The notes beneath the pieces were generated by a model. It was not told the origin of the DNA. It was given only the letters and a program-made list of their open reading frames with translations, and made no database searches. Shown piece after piece: positions 41,938 through 50,900 of a DNA stretch of 64,000 nucleotides. Numbering within the stretch: position 1 is the stretch's first letter; every line of letters begins with the position of its first letter. The stretch is from JBMYZL01 sp049610385. GTDB lineage: Bacteria; Bacteroidota; Bacteroidia; Flavobacteriales_D; Sanyastnellaceae. The DNA is taken from positions 1 through 64,000 of the forward strand of contig JBMYZL010000005.1 of assembly GCA_049610385.1 (NCBI GenBank). Reading direction: 5' to 3'. A program made the position numbers and the translations under genes.

Positions 41938-44340
41938 TCAATTCATTAGTTTCTGGGGCACGATGATCACGGATGGAATGGTACCGATGCCTAGGCAGCC
42001 TGTTTCAGTTTCCTTGAGGTTGTGCAAAGTGTAACTGCCTGGCAGCAAACCCAATTCATAATCCGAAGATTTGAGGCGGTTTTCAAACTGGATGCGTGTT
42101 GCCGTGATGGATGCATCAGCTGGAATGATGAGAATTTCATAATTGCTTTCTGGACCCTCTACATCCAAAATGATTTTCCCATTTGCAAGATTTGATCCAG
42201 TGGCGGCCAAAGCTTGGACATTGGTTTGTTGGAATGTCTCAGCAGATAGAATCTCAAAACCCACAGAACTTCCGCATCCTGAAGAAGATGACAATGTCAG
42301 GAAATAATGGCCAGGTTCGAGACTTCCGACGCTGTCGCGATGCGATTGAGTTTCATCTAAATGTGACCAATTCCAGCCATTAATGGGGGCAACCGCCATT
42401 GAGGTGTCGATGACAACCGATCCTGTGCCACCAGGACAATCCGGGTGATGAATGGATTTGATTTCGACTTGAGGGGACAACCCAGCGGATATGGCATCAA
42501 TGAGTTGAATCGAATTGGAATGAGTGCAACCATTTGAGTCTGTGACGCTAGCTACATACTCGCCAGCGGATATCGAACCGATTGTGGCTCCAACAAATCC
42601 AGTATTCCACACAAATGAATAGGGTTGAGTACCGCCACTTGCTTGGGCTGCGATGATTCCATCATTTGTCCCTGTGCACGAGATGTTGCTCTCGATTTGC
42701 AAGGACACCACCAATGCATCAGGTTCGCTGATGTTCACGCTCCCATTCGCAGAACAATTGTTCGCATCAGTCACGACAAATCCGTATTCTCCAGGACTTA
42801 GGTTGCCGATGCTTGCTGTGCTTGATCCGTTCTCCCACAAATATTCGTAGGGTTGTGTGCCGCCAGTTGCTATGGCATTTGCTGATCCATCATCGGCGTC
42901 TGCGCATGAGATGTCCTGCGAAGAACTCGATGTCGTCGTGAGGGATGGAGGTGAGCTGATGGAGACTCCCAGAACACTTGAACAAGTCGAATGATCAACT
43001 GAAAGTGTGTGTTCACCCGAAGAAAGTCCATGAGCGATGTTGGAGACCTCTCCATTCGACCACAGCAGCGCAAAACTGTTCGTTGAAGGCCCATAGATGT
43101 GGGCATGAATTTCCGAAGCTAAATCTTCGCTACACGGCAAATCCCATCCCCCGATGGGTGGCAAAGTTGTTGGGTTGACGACGATTTGTGCTGAAATGTA
43201 TCGACAAGAACCATCATTGTATTCAGCTGTAGCATTGAAATTACAGGCTTCTGAATCCGTACATCCTCCGCAGTCATATGTACACAAGTCTGGGTTGCTG
43301 AGTCCTGCATTTACATAATTGCATGCGAATGGGTTCCGGCATACCGTGCAACTGAAGTCACATGTTCCGTCTTCTTCGGTGGCCTCATAGGAGAAGTTGC
43401 AGGCCAACGCATCTGTGCACCCCGTGATTTCATTCTCATCACAAATTCCATCATCGTCAGCGTCAGAGATGCAATGACCTGTGCAGTCATAGATGCCGGA
43501 CGAATGGAGGTCAGACGAATATTCGCACAATTCAGCATCAGGGCATCCTGGTTCTTCCACATAATTGCAGGCTGTGGGATCCTTGCAAACCGGAAAAGTA
43601 CAGTCGCTCATTTTGTGAAATTTCAAACCCGCGGTATAATTACAAGCTTCAGGAATTGCACAACCAGAACCAGAACCATTCGAATTCGTATCGTTGTCAA
43701 GACAGGCGTAGTCGCAAGTGTCTTCATCGTGAATGTCCACTGAGGGATCGTAATTGCAAGCGATGTCGCTCCTGCAACCTACACAATCATACTGGCACGC
43801 AATGGAAATGTAAATCCCAGGTCGATCATAAGGCTCTGCATTGCAAGCGAAGGGGTCGAAACAATCAAAATATCGACAAGACCCATCATCTTTTTGCGCT
43901 TCTGGGTCATAATCGATAGACGAGGAGTCCATGCATCCCATTGGAATGCAATTGTTGACATCTCGAAATGCCTCAACAGCATAATTGAAGGCCAATTCGT
44001 CAGTGCAACCCAGACAGCTGTCAAAATCGCAACTGTCGTCAAGAGTAGCCTCTGAATTGAAGTTACATGCATGCGGGTTGCGGCATCCCGCGATTTCGAC
44101 GGCATCTGGTAAACCGTTGGAATTCAAGTCGTGCTGAGTCAAAACCTGGCCTGTACAATCTTTGAAATCGCCGTGCTCAAACAACATGTTTGGATACAAA
44201 CACCCGTCCATTGCTGAGGGCAACCCAAAGTTGCAAGCGGATTCATCCGTACAAACGGTTTGTCCCTGCATATCGGCAGCCATAAAAATGACCATGAGCA
44301 AATATCCAAGTGATTTTCTGGTAAGTACGTGTTTCCGCAT
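41938..44340 (-). CDS. Cys-rich repeat surface protein with SprB-like repeats
   Basis: 800 residues from the ATG at 44340. The signal peptide SLGYLLMVIFMAADMQGQ is followed by about eleven modules of the form C-x3-x-A-C-N-F/Y-x-DDG-x-C (for example CTDSEACNFNATAEYNDGSC), some joined by calcium-loop-like stretches (DADDDGICDENEITGC). Residues ~470-640 hold two SprB-type repeats: GGTQPYEYLWENGSSTASIG with GEYGFVVTDANNC, and GGTQPYSFVWNTGFVGATIG with GEYVASVTDSNGC. SprB is a T9SS-exported gliding adhesin, so a surface filament is likely. The C-terminus (GLLPGSYTLHNLKETETGC) is not a clear type A or B domain. Sits between the paaABCD operon and divergent paaE. Function unknown. Confidence 0.8.
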   Translation of the reverse strand: MRKHVLTRKSLGYLLMVIFMAADMQGQTVCTDESACNFGLPSAMDGCLYPNMLFEHGDFKDCTGQVLTQHDLNSNGLPDAVEIAGCRNPHACNFNSEATLDDSCDFDSCLGCTDELAFNYAVEAFRDVNNCIPMGCMDSSSIDYDPEAQKDDGSCRYFDCFDPFACNAEPYDRPGIYISIACQYDCVGCRSDIACNYDPSVDIHDEDTCDYACLDNDTNSNGSGSGCAIPEACNYTAGLKFHKMSDCTFPVCKDPTACNYVEEPGCPDAELCEYSSDLHSSGIYDCTGHCISDADDDGICDENEITGCTDALACNFSYEATEEDGTCDFSCTVCRNPFACNYVNAGLSNPDLCTYDCGGCTDSEACNFNATAEYNDGSCRYISAQIVVNPTTLPPIGGWDLPCSEDLASEIHAHIYGPSTNSFALLWSNGEVSNIAHGLSSGEHTLSVDHSTCSSVLGVSISSPPSLTTTSSSSQDISCADADDGSANAIATGGTQPYEYLWENGSSTASIGNLSPGEYGFVVTDANNCSANGSVNISEPDALVVSLQIESNISCTGTNDGIIAAQASGGTQPYSFVWNTGFVGATIGSISAGEYVASVTDSNGCTHSNSIQLIDAISAGLSPQVEIKSIHHPDCPGGTGSVVIDTSMAVAPINGWNWSHLDETQSHRDSVGSLEPGHYFLTLSSSSGCGSSVGFEILSAETFQQTNVQALAATGSNLANGKIILDVEGPESNYEILIIPADASITATRIQFENRLKSSDYELGLLPGSYTLHNLKETETGCLGIGTIPSVIIVPQKLMN

Positions 44341-44346
44341 GATGGA

Positions 44347-44354
44347 CCAATTTA
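44347..44354 (-). promoter_or_regulatory. -7-like box TAAATTGG
   Basis: On the minus strand TAAATTGG lies 6 bases before the ATG at 44340, one base from TAnnTTTG, and supports that start over the ATG at 44370. Confidence 0.4.
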
Positions 44355-44454
44355 AAATATAAATGGACAAAAGGCAATTATTTTATGGGTTTGAACAAAA
44401 CCAACTTGTTTGCCACTCTCGGTGATTTTGCGCCCAGCGCCTTCGGACGTGTTG

Positions 44455-44462
44455 TATTTTTG
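44455..44462 (+). promoter_or_regulatory. -7 box TATTTTTG of paaE
   Basis: A perfect TAnnTTTG box 4 bases before the paaE ATG at 44467; supports that start over the ATG at 44410. Confidence 0.55.
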
Positions 44463-44466
44463 TCCC

Positions 44467-45552
44467 ATGGCAGATTTCAGAAAATTGCGGGTGGGCGAAT
44501 TGCGAAGTGAGACGACCGATAGCGTATCCGTTCGCTTGGATTTCATTGATGACTCGGATGCACAGGATTTCCAATTCGCACCTGGCCAGTATTTGACTTT
44601 AAAAGCAATTGTAGACGGTGTTGAGGTTCGGCGCAGTTACTCCATTTGTTCAGCCCCGCACGAGTCAGAGTTGCGTGTGGGAATCAAAAAAGTTTCGAAT
44701 GGTGTTTTTAGCACATATGCCAACGAATTCCTTCAGGTAGGAGATGAAATTGAGTCATTGCCCCCATTGGGTCGATTTGTATTGCCCGATTCCATGGAAG
44801 AAGGGGCTCATGTGGTGGCGATGGTCGCGGGTTCAGGAATTACGCCGGTCCTGAGCCAAATCAAGCACATGCTGCAGAATGAAAAAGGTCCTCAAGTGAC
44901 TCTTTTTTATGTTAACAAAACCGCTGCAAATGTCATGTTCAAAGAAGAACTTCAGTTGCTGAAGGATCGTTATTTGAACCGTTTCAGGCTGTTTCATTTG
45001 CTGACTCAGGAGCCTGTGGATACAGAACTGTTCTCCGGGCGTTTAGATGCAGAGCGTTGCGGCAGGATTTGCAAATCCAATTTAATCGATGTCCAATCCA
45101 TCACAGCTGCATACCTGTGTGGTCCGCAGGGAATGATTGAAGATTGCAAATCAGCGTTGATGCTGGCAGGCATGGATGAAAGTCAAATTCACTTTGAGCT
45201 ATTCACCACAGCATCTTCAACAGCCAAGTCAAATCCAACTGAATCTTCCATCGAGAAATCATCTGAGAACAAGATGCTTGTTCAGGTGGTGTTGGATGGC
45301 ATCACCACGCCATTGGAAATCAATGGGAACAAAACCATTATGGATGCGGCATTGGACGCAGGATTGGACGTTCCATACAGCTGTCTGGGTGGAGTGTGCT
45401 GTACCTGCAGAGCCAAAATGGTTTCCGGTGAAGTTCAAATGGATGTCAATTACGCTCTTGAACCCGATGAAGTCGCCGCTGGATTTGTTTTGACTTGCCA
45501 ATCACGCCCAAAGGGAGAGGGTCCTTTTGTGGTTGATTTCGATCAGCAATGA
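44467..45552 (+). CDS. paaE: Phenylacetyl-CoA epoxidase reductase PaaE
   Basis: 361 residues. FAD- and NAD(P)H-binding ferredoxin reductase domain: GQYLTLKAIVDGVEVRRSYS with RSYSICS binding flavin, VAGSGITPVLSQIKHMLQNE and YLCGPQGMIEDCKSALMLAG. A C-terminal 2Fe-2S domain holds the Cys cluster YSCLGGVCCTCRAKMVSGEV and a last LTCQSR. It passes electrons from NADPH to PaaA. The family normally lies in paaABCDE order; here it is on the opposite strand, beyond the Cys-rich gene, with its own promoter. Confidence 0.92.
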   Translation: MADFRKLRVGELRSETTDSVSVRLDFIDDSDAQDFQFAPGQYLTLKAIVDGVEVRRSYSICSAPHESELRVGIKKVSNGVFSTYANEFLQVGDEIESLPPLGRFVLPDSMEEGAHVVAMVAGSGITPVLSQIKHMLQNEKGPQVTLFYVNKTAANVMFKEELQLLKDRYLNRFRLFHLLTQEPVDTELFSGRLDAERCGRICKSNLIDVQSITAAYLCGPQGMIEDCKSALMLAGMDESQIHFELFTTASSTAKSNPTESSIEKSSENKMLVQVVLDGITTPLEINGNKTIMDAALDAGLDVPYSCLGGVCCTCRAKMVSGEVQMDVNYALEPDEVAAGFVLTCQSRPKGEGPFVVDFDQQ

Positions 45553-45667
45553 TGGGGGTCAATTGAAATGAATGCGGGCCAAGTCTGTGGATGTGCCTGA
45601 AGTCAAACCGCTACCTCAACAGGTCGTTGAAAAATGGGATTCAATTACAGGATGTGCTGGCCTGGAA

Positions 45668-47584
45668 TTATGGGGTGCATTCATTTCCAAATTGTGAAAG
45701 CAATATGAGCAAGTCGCTGGTGCCCACGACTTGGTCGAGATTCAGATCGGCACAACCTTCATTCTGGTTCCCATTGTCGTCGTCAAAGGTGCATGAACCA
45801 TCGTCAACGTTCGCTTCAGGGTTGAAATTGGAGGCTTGGTCGTAGGTGCATCCCAAGATTGAGCAAGTACCTTCGTCAGTGGCGTCTGGATTGTAATCTG
45901 GAGAAGTGGGGTCCATGCACCCGATGATTTCTTCTTCGTCGCACACCCCATCTCCATCCGTATCGATGAGACAAATGTCATCGCAATCGCGCCATGGCTG
46001 GGAAAAATAGCAACTTCCATCATCGTACAGTGCGGCGCTGTCAAAATTGCAAGCCAAAGAATCCATACATCCGCATACTGGAGGTGTGAAGGTCAAGGTG
46101 ATTGCAATCGGTTCGGATGAACCATATGGAATCACTTGAACGGTGATGCTCCCGCTCAATTCACCATCTGTTGTGAGCTGAGCCAAAAGCACGCGATGGT
46201 CATTTCCAGCAATGGCATTTCCTGCTGCATTCGGAACATTCCAGCCTCCGGGCATGCTATTGCCGAGAAAGATGTCTTCTCCGAATTCGAACAAAGTGGA
46301 CCAAATGGAAGCCCCAGACAAAGTCGCGTTGGAAGCGTTTGGAGCGGTTGCGGCTTGGGCCAAGCCAACAGTCAACCAACTATCAAAAATGAGTTCAGGA
46401 TGTTCACTCAACAATTCAGGTGTTATGGTGCTGGCCAATGCAGATCCCTCTGGATGTTGATAGAAACTCGAGCTGGTGCTGAGAAAGGTCGCTCCTTCGG
46501 CACTGCCCAGGGCGCCCAACACAACATCATTGAGGTTCGAAGTGGTTACATAAATTCGCCATGCAGTCCGCAGGAGTCCATCGATTTCAGTTGTTGCGAA
46601 AGCTTCAATGGCCAACCCAAATCCGGAAGCACCATCCAATTCGGTGGTTCCAGTTTGGAAACAGCAGTATGAACATGACCCATCTTCATCGGTGGCTGCA
46701 GGGTTGTATTCGCAAGCCTCTGGATCCGTGCATCCGCTCACTTCAAGCACATCACAAATGCCATCATTGTCGCTGTCCGCGAGGCACAAGCCATCACAAC
46801 CATAAGGATAGACCATGTAGTTGCAACTGCAATCGTCATCTGTTGCCAATTCGGAGTAGTTGCACGCATTGGAATCTGTGCACCCCGGAATCTCATTTTC
46901 ATCACAAATGCCGTCCTGGTCAAAATCATTCAAGCAAATTCCCGCGCAATCGTAGCCTGCAACAGCATAAGTGCACAAATTGTTATCGATGCACATGGCA
47001 TCGGTTTCGTAGTTGCAAGCGGTTTCATCAACACAACTGGGGTAAACGCAGGTGCCATTATCAGTTGTCGCTGTGGGCAAAAAGTTGCAGGCATCGGGAT
47101 CAGTACATCCCAAGTCTGGATCGCTCACTGCTGTGATGACAATGGGGTTACTCAACGAACCTGCACTGGTGTTGGATTGAAAATCCACAGTCGTTGACGA
47201 TTCGAGGACAATCTCTTCACTGGTGTCGAAGACCATGGCAGTCAAGCCATTCAACGAACTGGTGTTTGAGTATAACAACGTCAATCCTGTATACCAACCT
47301 GTGTTTTCATTGTAAAAACTTGTTTCTCCGACACCCCGACAAATGCCATTGGCATCGAACAATGCAGCAATGTCCTCGTCCTCACCCGTCCAACCATCAA
47401 TGCTGATTGAAAATATCAGGGTCATGCTGAATTCATAGTCACTCGGATTCACCGTCCAATTTTCAGGAGGTTGAGCTGTAGCTAGTGTTGCATTCCAAAA
47501 GAGCATTATCGATGAAGCCAGTATGAGGCGCCAGTTGATTCGATGCTTGATGGGGTGTCGCATTGAATTGAAATCAGAAGGCAT
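45668..47584 (-). CDS. Cys-rich repeat protein with dockerin-like tail
   Basis: 638 residues. A signal peptide (INWRLILASSIMLFWNATLA) is followed by a beta domain with NWTVNPSDYEFSMTLIFSIS and FDANGICRGVGETSFYNENT, then about seven CTDPxACNY modules (for example CTDPEACEYNPAATDEDGSC) joined by calcium-loop stretches DFDQDGICDENEIPGC, DSDNDGICDVLEVSGC and DTDGDGVCDEEEIIGC. A second beta domain sits between modules four and five. The C-terminus GCADLNLDQVVGTSDLLILL is dockerin-like, as in the gene at 1-804, with no recognised T9SS domain. The start may be the ATG at 47563. Probably a surface or secreted protein; sorting route and function unknown. Confidence 0.8.
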   Translation of the reverse strand: MPSDFNSMRHPIKHRINWRLILASSIMLFWNATLATAQPPENWTVNPSDYEFSMTLIFSISIDGWTGEDEDIAALFDANGICRGVGETSFYNENTGWYTGLTLLYSNTSSLNGLTAMVFDTSEEIVLESSTTVDFQSNTSAGSLSNPIVITAVSDPDLGCTDPDACNFLPTATTDNGTCVYPSCVDETACNYETDAMCIDNNLCTYAVAGYDCAGICLNDFDQDGICDENEIPGCTDSNACNYSELATDDDCSCNYMVYPYGCDGLCLADSDNDGICDVLEVSGCTDPEACEYNPAATDEDGSCSYCCFQTGTTELDGASGFGLAIEAFATTEIDGLLRTAWRIYVTTSNLNDVVLGALGSAEGATFLSTSSSFYQHPEGSALASTITPELLSEHPELIFDSWLTVGLAQAATAPNASNATLSGASIWSTLFEFGEDIFLGNSMPGGWNVPNAAGNAIAGNDHRVLLAQLTTDGELSGSITVQVIPYGSSEPIAITLTFTPPVCGCMDSLACNFDSAALYDDGSCYFSQPWRDCDDICLIDTDGDGVCDEEEIIGCMDPTSPDYNPDATDEGTCSILGCTYDQASNFNPEANVDDGSCTFDDDNGNQNEGCADLNLDQVVGTSDLLILLSQFGNECTP

Positions 47585-47994
47585 GGGTTGCTGAACTGGG
47601 GTATGCTATTCTCCCAATGGTTAAGTTGATCATTCCTGTTAAGTACCTTTAAGATACTACATTTCAACCACAAAAGGTTTCAAATTCTCGAGGAATTTGA
47701 TTCTTCCTCGCATCGAGCCCAACTCAGCAAAATTTGTGAGGGATGATGTTGAACAAGCGAAGGTGGACAGGTTGTTGGATGAAAAGACCAGAGTGCTTTT
47801 GTCAATTGAGATGGAGTGCCTTTTCGAAATCTATCAGAACAGTTCAAAAGGAGTTGCGATCCAACCACGTTTAGAGCGATTCAGTTGTGCGGAAAACGAG
47901 GGGCCTCGCCTTTGTCTTGCCACGACCTTTTTTTTGGATTCCAAAATCGTTCAAACCCGTCTTTTTCAACCCGGAATTCGTCGAGAGCCAAAAT
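47585..47994. other. 410-base stretch without a recognised gene
   Basis: A plus-strand frame (47697-48101) and two minus-strand frames cross this stretch, but none gives a recognisable protein or a clear start. A 7-bp inverted repeat CAAATTC/GAATTTG at 47681-47699 is the only structure I see. It should contain the upstream control region of the Cys-rich gene. Confidence 0.5.
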
Positions 47995-49890
47995 TCAGGC
48001 ACGTTCTGACAGTTCAAGCCAGCGCAATTCCGCTTCATCCAGTTCTTTTGAAACCTGACCAAGTTCCTCCGCAAGGCGCGTTATTTCTGCGTGATCAGTA
48101 GCCGCAATGAGGGCATCATTCAAATGGGATTTCTTCTCTTCGAGCTGTGGGATTTGTTCTCCCAAAGATTCGAATTCGAATCTTTCATTGAATGACAGCC
48201 TCTCGGAATAATCGTTTCGAATGTCAACAGGAGTTGCTGTTTTTGTTTGAGCCGATTTGTCCTCAACTTCTTTCGCTTTGGCTTGGGCCAAATCTTCGGC
48301 ACGAGAAATGCGGTACTGGGTGTAGTTTCCAGGGTAGAACCGAACTTGGGTTTGGCCTTCTTCCCCTAACACCCAGACATGCTCCACCAACCTGTCCATG
48401 AAGTACCGGTCGTGTGAGACAATGATCAAGCACCCCGGAAAATCCATCAGGAATTCCTCTAACACCTGGAGGGTGAAAATGTCCAAATCATTTGTCGGCT
48501 CATCCAGAATCAATACGTTGGGGTTGCGCATCAATATTTGAAGCAGATGCAGTCGCTTTTTTTCCCCTCCGCTGAGGAGACGGATGAAAAAGTGGTGCAT
48601 GTCCCGAGGGAACAGGAATCGTTCAAGCAATTGAGCGGCGGTGATTTTGGCTCCCCCTTTCAACGGCATGAATTCAGCGATTTCTCGAACCGCATCAATC
48701 ACCTTCAACTCGTCAGGGAATTGGGCGCCATGTTGGTTGTAATGACCGAAGACTACGGTTTCTCCGATCACCACCTTCCCAGCATTTGGTACCGCATCTC
48801 CAACAATGAGATCGAGCAAGGTGGACTTCCCAGTTCCATTTGCCCCGACGACGCCGATGCGTTCGTTTCGCTTGAAATGGTGTTGCAAGCCCTGAAAGAG
48901 GATTCGATCCCCAAAGCCGTGACTGATTTTGTGCAATTCGATGATTTTCCCACCCAAGCGTTCGGGGTTCAACGCAATGTGCATGGGATCTTCCTCCAGC
49001 TTCACGCGGGCCTTGGCTTTGATTTCGAAAAACCGATCAATCCGAGATTTGGATTTTCCTGTTCGGGCCGAAGGGGTCGACCGCATCCACTCCAATTCCC
49101 GTCTCATGGTTCTTCTTGCGCGGTCACGTGTAGCCAACGCGTTCTCATGACGTTCAGCTTTTTTTTCCAGGAAGTAGCTGTAGTTGCCTTTGTATCGATA
49201 CAGGGTGCAATCGTCGAGTTCGTAAATCGTGTCACACACATTTTCCAAAAAATACCGGTCGTGCGTGACCATCAGGAGGGTTGTGCGGCTTGCTGCCAAG
49301 CGTTTTTCCAACCAAGCGATCATCTCCAAATCCAGGTGGTTTGTGGGCTCATCGAGAAACAGCAGGTCGGGTTCCTCGATCAACACCCTCGCGAGTGCAA
49401 TGCGACGTTGCTCCCCGCCACTGAGGCGTCCTGCCTTGCGGTCCAAATCGTGGATGTTCAGCTTGCCCAATACTTCCCGCATGCGCGCCTCATAATCCCA
49501 TGCACCTGTGCGGTCCATGGCATCTGTAGCCCGTGAAAGGGCGTCGTCATCGCCTGGCCGATTCATAGCAGCTTCGTATTGCTGTATCGCAGCAACGGCT
49601 GGGTTCCCGTCTGATTGGAGATTTTCCAGTATGGTTTGATCCGCCGATAAACCTGGATTTTGGGTCAACAAACTCCATTGGATATCGCCATCGAAACTGA
49701 TGCGACCTGAATCCGCAGGTTCGATTTGGCAGAGGGCTTGGAGCAGGGTGCTTTTCCCAGCTCCATTTCGGGCGACCAAGGCGGCTTTTTGGCCAGCGGC
49801 GAGACCGAAAGTGATGTCCTCAAACAACAACCGATCTCCATATCGCTTGCTGAGGCGTTCGACCGAAAGGAGATTGCGGGGTTGGGACAT
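47995..49890 (-). CDS. uup: ABC-F ATPase (Uup-like)
   Basis: 631 residues. Two ABC ATPase domains without membrane parts. First: VARNGAGKSTLLQALCQ (Walker A), RLSGGEQRRIALARVLIEEP, LLFLDEPTNHLDLEMI. Second: VVGANGTGKSTLLDLIVGDA, LLSGGEKKRLHLLQILMRNP, VLILDEPTNDLDIFTL. The linker between them is helical and charged (RDRARRTMRRELEWMRSTPS). The C-terminus is a coiled coil (EITRLAEELGQVSKELDEAE), as in Uup. ABC-F proteins act on ribosomes; Uup is linked to DNA and ribosome quality. The start at 49890 has a TAATTTCG box 7 bases upstream. Confidence 0.92.
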   Translation of the reverse strand: MSQPRNLLSVERLSKRYGDRLLFEDITFGLAAGQKAALVARNGAGKSTLLQALCQIEPADSGRISFDGDIQWSLLTQNPGLSADQTILENLQSDGNPAVAAIQQYEAAMNRPGDDDALSRATDAMDRTGAWDYEARMREVLGKLNIHDLDRKAGRLSGGEQRRIALARVLIEEPDLLFLDEPTNHLDLEMIAWLEKRLAASRTTLLMVTHDRYFLENVCDTIYELDDCTLYRYKGNYSYFLEKKAERHENALATRDRARRTMRRELEWMRSTPSARTGKSKSRIDRFFEIKAKARVKLEEDPMHIALNPERLGGKIIELHKISHGFGDRILFQGLQHHFKRNERIGVVGANGTGKSTLLDLIVGDAVPNAGKVVIGETVVFGHYNQHGAQFPDELKVIDAVREIAEFMPLKGGAKITAAQLLERFLFPRDMHHFFIRLLSGGEKKRLHLLQILMRNPNVLILDEPTNDLDIFTLQVLEEFLMDFPGCLIIVSHDRYFMDRLVEHVWVLGEEGQTQVRFYPGNYTQYRISRAEDLAQAKAKEVEDKSAQTKTATPVDIRNDYSERLSFNERFEFESLGEQIPQLEEKKSHLNDALIAATDHAEITRLAEELGQVSKELDEAELRWLELSERA

Positions 49891-49897
49891 GATGCCA

Positions 49898-49905
49898 CGA
49901 AATTA
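49898..49905 (-). promoter_or_regulatory. -7 box TAATTTCG
   Basis: On the minus strand TAATTTCG lies 7 bases before the ABC-F ATG. A facing box-like TAACTTGC for the plus gene lies at 49920-49927. Confidence 0.5.
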
Positions 49906-49919
49906 CGATGTCCAACGGC

Positions 49920-49927
49920 TAACTTGC
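49920..49927 (+). promoter_or_regulatory. Weak -7-like box TAACTTGC
   Basis: TAACTTGC lies 4 bases before the ATG at 49932. It matches TAnnTT but not the last two bases. Confidence 0.3.
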
Positions 49928-49931
49928 GCTC

Positions 49932-50888
49932 ATGATTTGGAAGTACCGGAGATGGTCGGAGTTGGAGCGAGATGACTTGCATGCCATGCTGCGATTGCGG
50001 ACGGATGTTTTTGTGGTGGAACAAGATTGCCCTTACCCCGAGTTGGACGGAAGAGACCTAAATTCTGTGCATGTTTGGGCTTGCCCAGATGCCAAATCCG
50101 CCGAGATGGGTGCTCCCGCTGCGGCTTGTGCGCGCATTGTGTGTTCAGAAAAGGAGGAAATCAGCATCGGTCGTGTTGCGGTGGGAAAGGATCATCGTGG
50201 ATCTGGCTTGGGCCAATCCCTCATGCTCCATGCGCTGCAGGTTGTAGCTGACGCTTTTGGGCGCAAAAACATTCGCATCTCAGCCCAGTCTCATTTGCAG
50301 GATTTTTATGCCCATTTTGGATTTGTGGCGAAAGGTGAACCGTATTTGGAGGATGACATACCGCATCGTGAGATGTGGCGGTCAGCAGATCCGGCGGAAG
50401 CCTGGGCGGTGGCTTTGCGACATGCCACCCAACGATTGATGGACATCCCCATCGTTCATGGAGCAGAGGACGTTTGGGGCACGGGGGAGACCCTGCGTCA
50501 TTTGATTTTGGTGGCCGAGTCCATGGCGTCATTGGTGCATCATCAAGACCCATTGAAAAAAGGGAAACGCCTCAATTATGTTCACCACCACGCAGCGGCC
50601 GAACTGGTTGGGGCCTTGGGGTCGCCCCGTAAATTTCGGGTGCCAGATGGCCTCGAACTTCCGCACACGGGTGCGGTAACTGTAGACGATGAAATCCGTT
50701 TGGAATCCGCAGTGGCATCGTGCATCCAAGCGACGACGACATGGGACTTGATGGCTTGGGATCGCACTTGTTTTCGACATCCATTCGCGGGTTGGATGGG
50801 GGGGGATGGAATGATGGCATTTTTGGTGTTTCACACCTTGCACCACAGGCGCATCCTTCAGCGCCTCGCTTCTGCGGCGAACGATTAA
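49932..50888 (+). CDS. GNAT acetyltransferase fused to a DinB-like domain
   Basis: 318 residues, two domains. Residues ~1-150 match the ElaA-like GNAT group: LRLRTDVFVVEQDCPYPELD, SIGRVAVGKDHRGSGLGQSL (acetyl-CoA loop) and RISAQSHLQDFYAHFGFV. Residues ~155-318 look like a DinB-type four-helix bundle: ALRHATQRLMDIPIVHGAED, LRHLILVAESMASLVHHQ, and a final MAFLVFHTLHHRRILQRLAS with the His cluster that binds metal in that family. The fusion suggests linked acetyl transfer and thiol- or metal-dependent chemistry, but substrate is unknown. The stop TAA overlaps the promoter box of the next gene. Confidence 0.75.
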   Translation: MIWKYRRWSELERDDLHAMLRLRTDVFVVEQDCPYPELDGRDLNSVHVWACPDAKSAEMGAPAAACARIVCSEKEEISIGRVAVGKDHRGSGLGQSLMLHALQVVADAFGRKNIRISAQSHLQDFYAHFGFVAKGEPYLEDDIPHREMWRSADPAEAWAVALRHATQRLMDIPIVHGAEDVWGTGETLRHLILVAESMASLVHHQDPLKKGKRLNYVHHHAAAELVGALGSPRKFRVPDGLELPHTGAVTVDDEIRLESAVASCIQATTTWDLMAWDRTCFRHPFAGWMGGDGMMAFLVFHTLHHRRILQRLASAAND

Positions 50889-50893
50889 CTTCG
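50886..50893 (+). promoter_or_regulatory. -7 box TAACTTCG built on a stop codon
   Basis: TAACTTCG lies 7 bases before the ATG at 50901. Its TAA is the stop codon of the upstream fusion gene. Confidence 0.45.
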
Positions 50894-50900
50894 CGAGCCC

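Noticed and set aside
41938..47584. CRISPR-like or tandem DNA repeats in the Cys-rich genes
   Set aside because: The periodic pattern is in the protein (Cys modules of about 25-45 residues); the DNA copies diverge and have no spacers or cas genes.
47681..47699. Inverted repeat CAAATTC/GAATTTG
   Set aside because: Short and AT-rich, with no T-run and no matching copy seen elsewhere; not called as a site.
47697..48101. Plus-strand open frame of 134 codons
   Set aside because: Its 3' third lies opposite the end of the ABC-F gene, the product is unlike any family I know, and no promoter box or good start precedes it.
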